From contig DATKLL010000146.1 in NCBI GenBank assembly GCA_035542475.1, forward strand, positions 1 through 64,000: DNA of 64,000 nucleotides. The letters are read 5' to 3'. Position numbers and translations under genes: made by a program. This DNA comes from DATKLL01 sp035542475. Its GTDB lineage: Bacteria; Desulfobacterota; Syntrophia; Syntrophales; UBA2185. Shown piece by piece: positions 62,857-64,000 of the stretch. Every line of letters begins with the position of its first letter. Position 1 is the stretch's first letter. The notes under the pieces are model-generated. The model did no database searches. It saw nothing but the letters and a program-made list of their open reading frames with translations, and was not told the DNA's origin.

Positions 62857-63253
62857 TCTTCAGCATGTTAAACGGGTACTGCGTAAAATTATGAATTATC
62901 TTGACTGTAAAGATAAAGAAATTAGTCTGTTATTTGTTGATGATAATGAAATCAGGAAAATAAATAAACATTATTTAAACCGGGGTTATTCTACAAATGT
63001 CTTAACATTTTCTCTTTCCGAAGGAGAATATGGGAATATTAATCCTAAAGTCCTCGGAGATATTGTTATTTCTGTGGAGACAGCCTTAAAAGATGCGGAA
63101 GAAGCCGGTATAGAATTAAATGATGAGCTTGAATTTCTCATGGTACACGGGGTGCTTCATCTACTTAACTACAACCATGAAAATACCAGCGAAAATGAGG
63201 TAAAAAAGATGGAACGGAGGGAAAAGGAAGTCTTCAGCATATTGAAAAAGTGA
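62813..63253 (+). CDS. ybeY: Endoribonuclease YbeY, variant zinc motif
   Basis: 146 residues from the ATG at 62813; the frame is open upstream inside pgpH but conserved sequence begins here. It has SLLFVDDNEIRKINKHYLNRGYSTNVLTFSL, GDIVIS and the zinc site His112, His116, His122. The usual HGxLHLxGYDH reads HGVLHLLNYNH: Gly119 is Asn and Asp121 is Asn, while the three His ligands are kept. YbeY acts in 16S rRNA 3' maturation and ribosome quality control. It overlaps pgpH by 44 bp and is convergent with the LysM gene. Confidence 0.9.
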   Translation: MLILIENRQKKINVDLQHVKRVLRKIMNYLDCKDKEISLLFVDDNEIRKINKHYLNRGYSTNVLTFSLSEGEYGNINPKVLGDIVISVETALKDAEEAGIELNDELEFLMVHGVLHLLNYNHENTSENEVKKMERREKEVFSILKK

Positions 63254-63265
63254 GTGACACCGATA

Positions 63266-64000
63266 TTACTTTACAATTATAACCTGCCCAGGATGTATAT
63301 GATCTTCTCGTGCTAATTTATTTATTTCAAGGATTCTATCCAGACTGACCCCGTTTTTTTTCGCAATTTTATCTAGGCTATCTCCTTTTCGAACAGTGTA
63401 CGTTTTTGAATCGGCATTAGCTGCTGTATCTTTGCTTTTCTTATTCCTCACTTTGGGAGTTTCTTTATCTGAACCGATGGCCTGTTGTTTTTCTCCGTTC
63501 TTCGAGCTAATCATGATAACCTGACCAGGCTTAAGTGTCTTACGTTTGATTCTATTCAATCTTTTAATTTCCTCAGTCGAAGTATCAAAACGTTTAGCGA
63601 TAGATGCCAGTGTTTCACCCTTCTTTACCTTGTATTTAATCACGTCACCGTTTGACGGGATTTTGTCATTATCAGATTTTGGATGAGAATTATTGCTCCT
63701 ATAGTTTGATTTTTGAACAGGTATGATTAGACGTTGGCTCGTTTTGATCTTTTTTCCTGATATATCATTATAAGCCATAATCGCACTGACAGATGTTCTA
63801 CATTTGCGGGCGATTGAAGTGATTGTTTCGCCCCGTTTTGCCCTATAATGAACAAATGCTTGGCGAGGTTTTTCATACGTGGGAATTTCATCTATAATCT
63901 TGGTAAATTTTTCAGTTAATTCTGAAGGGACTTTGAAATTATATTCTCTATCAGGCGTCATGTTTTGCCTTAGTTCCGAATTTAATGTTACAAGTATGTC
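63266..64000 (-). CDS. LysM-repeat protein, 3' part of an MltD-like lytic transglycosylase (partial)
   Basis: The frame is open to the right edge (244 residues visible). An ATG at 63961 could start a 231-residue protein, but residues upstream of it continue in frame with NSELRQ and lead into PSELTEKFTKII. That linker resembles the one before the LysM part of MltD-type murein transglycosylases, so I treat the gene as 5'-truncated by the window. Three LysM domains follow (VHYRAKRGETITSIARKC; IKYKVKKGETLASIAKRF; KTYTVRKGDSLDKIAKKN), separated by Lys/Ser/Asn-rich linkers. They bind peptidoglycan in the periplasm. The catalytic SLT domain would be encoded outside the window. Confidence 0.8.
   Translation of the reverse strand, partial: DILVTLNSELRQNMTPDREYNFKVPSELTEKFTKIIDEIPTYEKPRQAFVHYRAKRGETITSIARKCRTSVSAIMAYNDISGKKIKTSQRLIIPVQKSNYRSNNSHPKSDNDKIPSNGDVIKYKVKKGETLASIAKRFDTSTEEIKRLNRIKRKTLKPGQVIMISSKNGEKQQAIGSDKETPKVRNKKSKDTAANADSKTYTVRKGDSLDKIAKKNGVSLDRILEINKLAREDHIHPGQVIIVK

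Noticed and set aside
63266..63961. Complete 231-residue LysM protein starting at ATG 63961
   Set aside because: The frame continues upstream to the window edge with MltD-like linker sequence and no ribosome site precedes this ATG, so a truncated longer gene is more likely.

Overview
The window looks like a stretch of core chromosome from an anaerobic bacterium of the Desulfobacterota (former Deltaproteobacteria), most plausibly related to Syntrophus/Smithella. This rests on protein character, not on a search. The main clues are a long Re-type citrate synthase-like protein of the kind described in Syntrophus aciditrophicus, an indolepyruvate:ferredoxin oxidoreductase, a pyrophosphate-type phosphofructokinase, a Liv-type ABC operon carrying AMP-dependent acyl-CoA ligases, and many two-component systems. 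Base composition is moderately AT-rich and TTG/GTG starts are common. I see no rRNA, tRNA, CRISPR array or prophage.

Layout. 1-141 is the right end of an IS3-family insertion sequence, abutting an mscS-type channel gene. 1235-5533 holds an HD-GYP protein with a degenerate receiver, a DUF362 ferredoxin and a UvrD-like helicase. 5530-13462 (minus strand) carries the Re-citrate synthase candidate, a small 48-codon ORF with its own strong promoter, hisS-aspS and comEC. 13662-16765 is a PilS/PilR-like kinase and sigma54 activator pair. 16784-25159 is the most interesting part: a phenylalanine-type attenuator (promoter, Phe-rich leader peptide, antiterminator/terminator) in front of livJ-livG-acyl-CoA ligase-livH-livM-livF-PaaK-like ligase. 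25186-36222 has recJ, rpmB, two phosphofructokinases with opposite phosphodonor signatures, a NarL-type two-component pair, a lytic transglycosylase, a phytoene-desaturase-like flavoprotein and purM.

36380-45069 has recG, hom with a phosphoglycerate-mutase-like protein that is probably the homoserine kinase, a YbgC-type thioesterase, a TPR membrane protein and iorAB. 45279-53118 has a CbpA-type DnaJ, a UPF0280 protein, dnaE, guaB, a DUF1285 protein and dtd. 53331-64000 has a B12-binding radical SAM protein, an operon of a small membrane protein, two M16 peptidases (one active, one apparently inactive) and an M20 hydrolase, then the phoH-pgpH-ybeY cluster and the 3' part of an MltD/LysM gene.

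Functional reading. The Phe attenuator, Liv transporter, CoA ligases and IorAB (arylpyruvate to arylacetyl-CoA) together suggest uptake and oxidation of aromatic amino acids or related acids, with expression tuned by charged tRNA-Phe. This link is inference. The attenuator itself can be read directly from the sequence.
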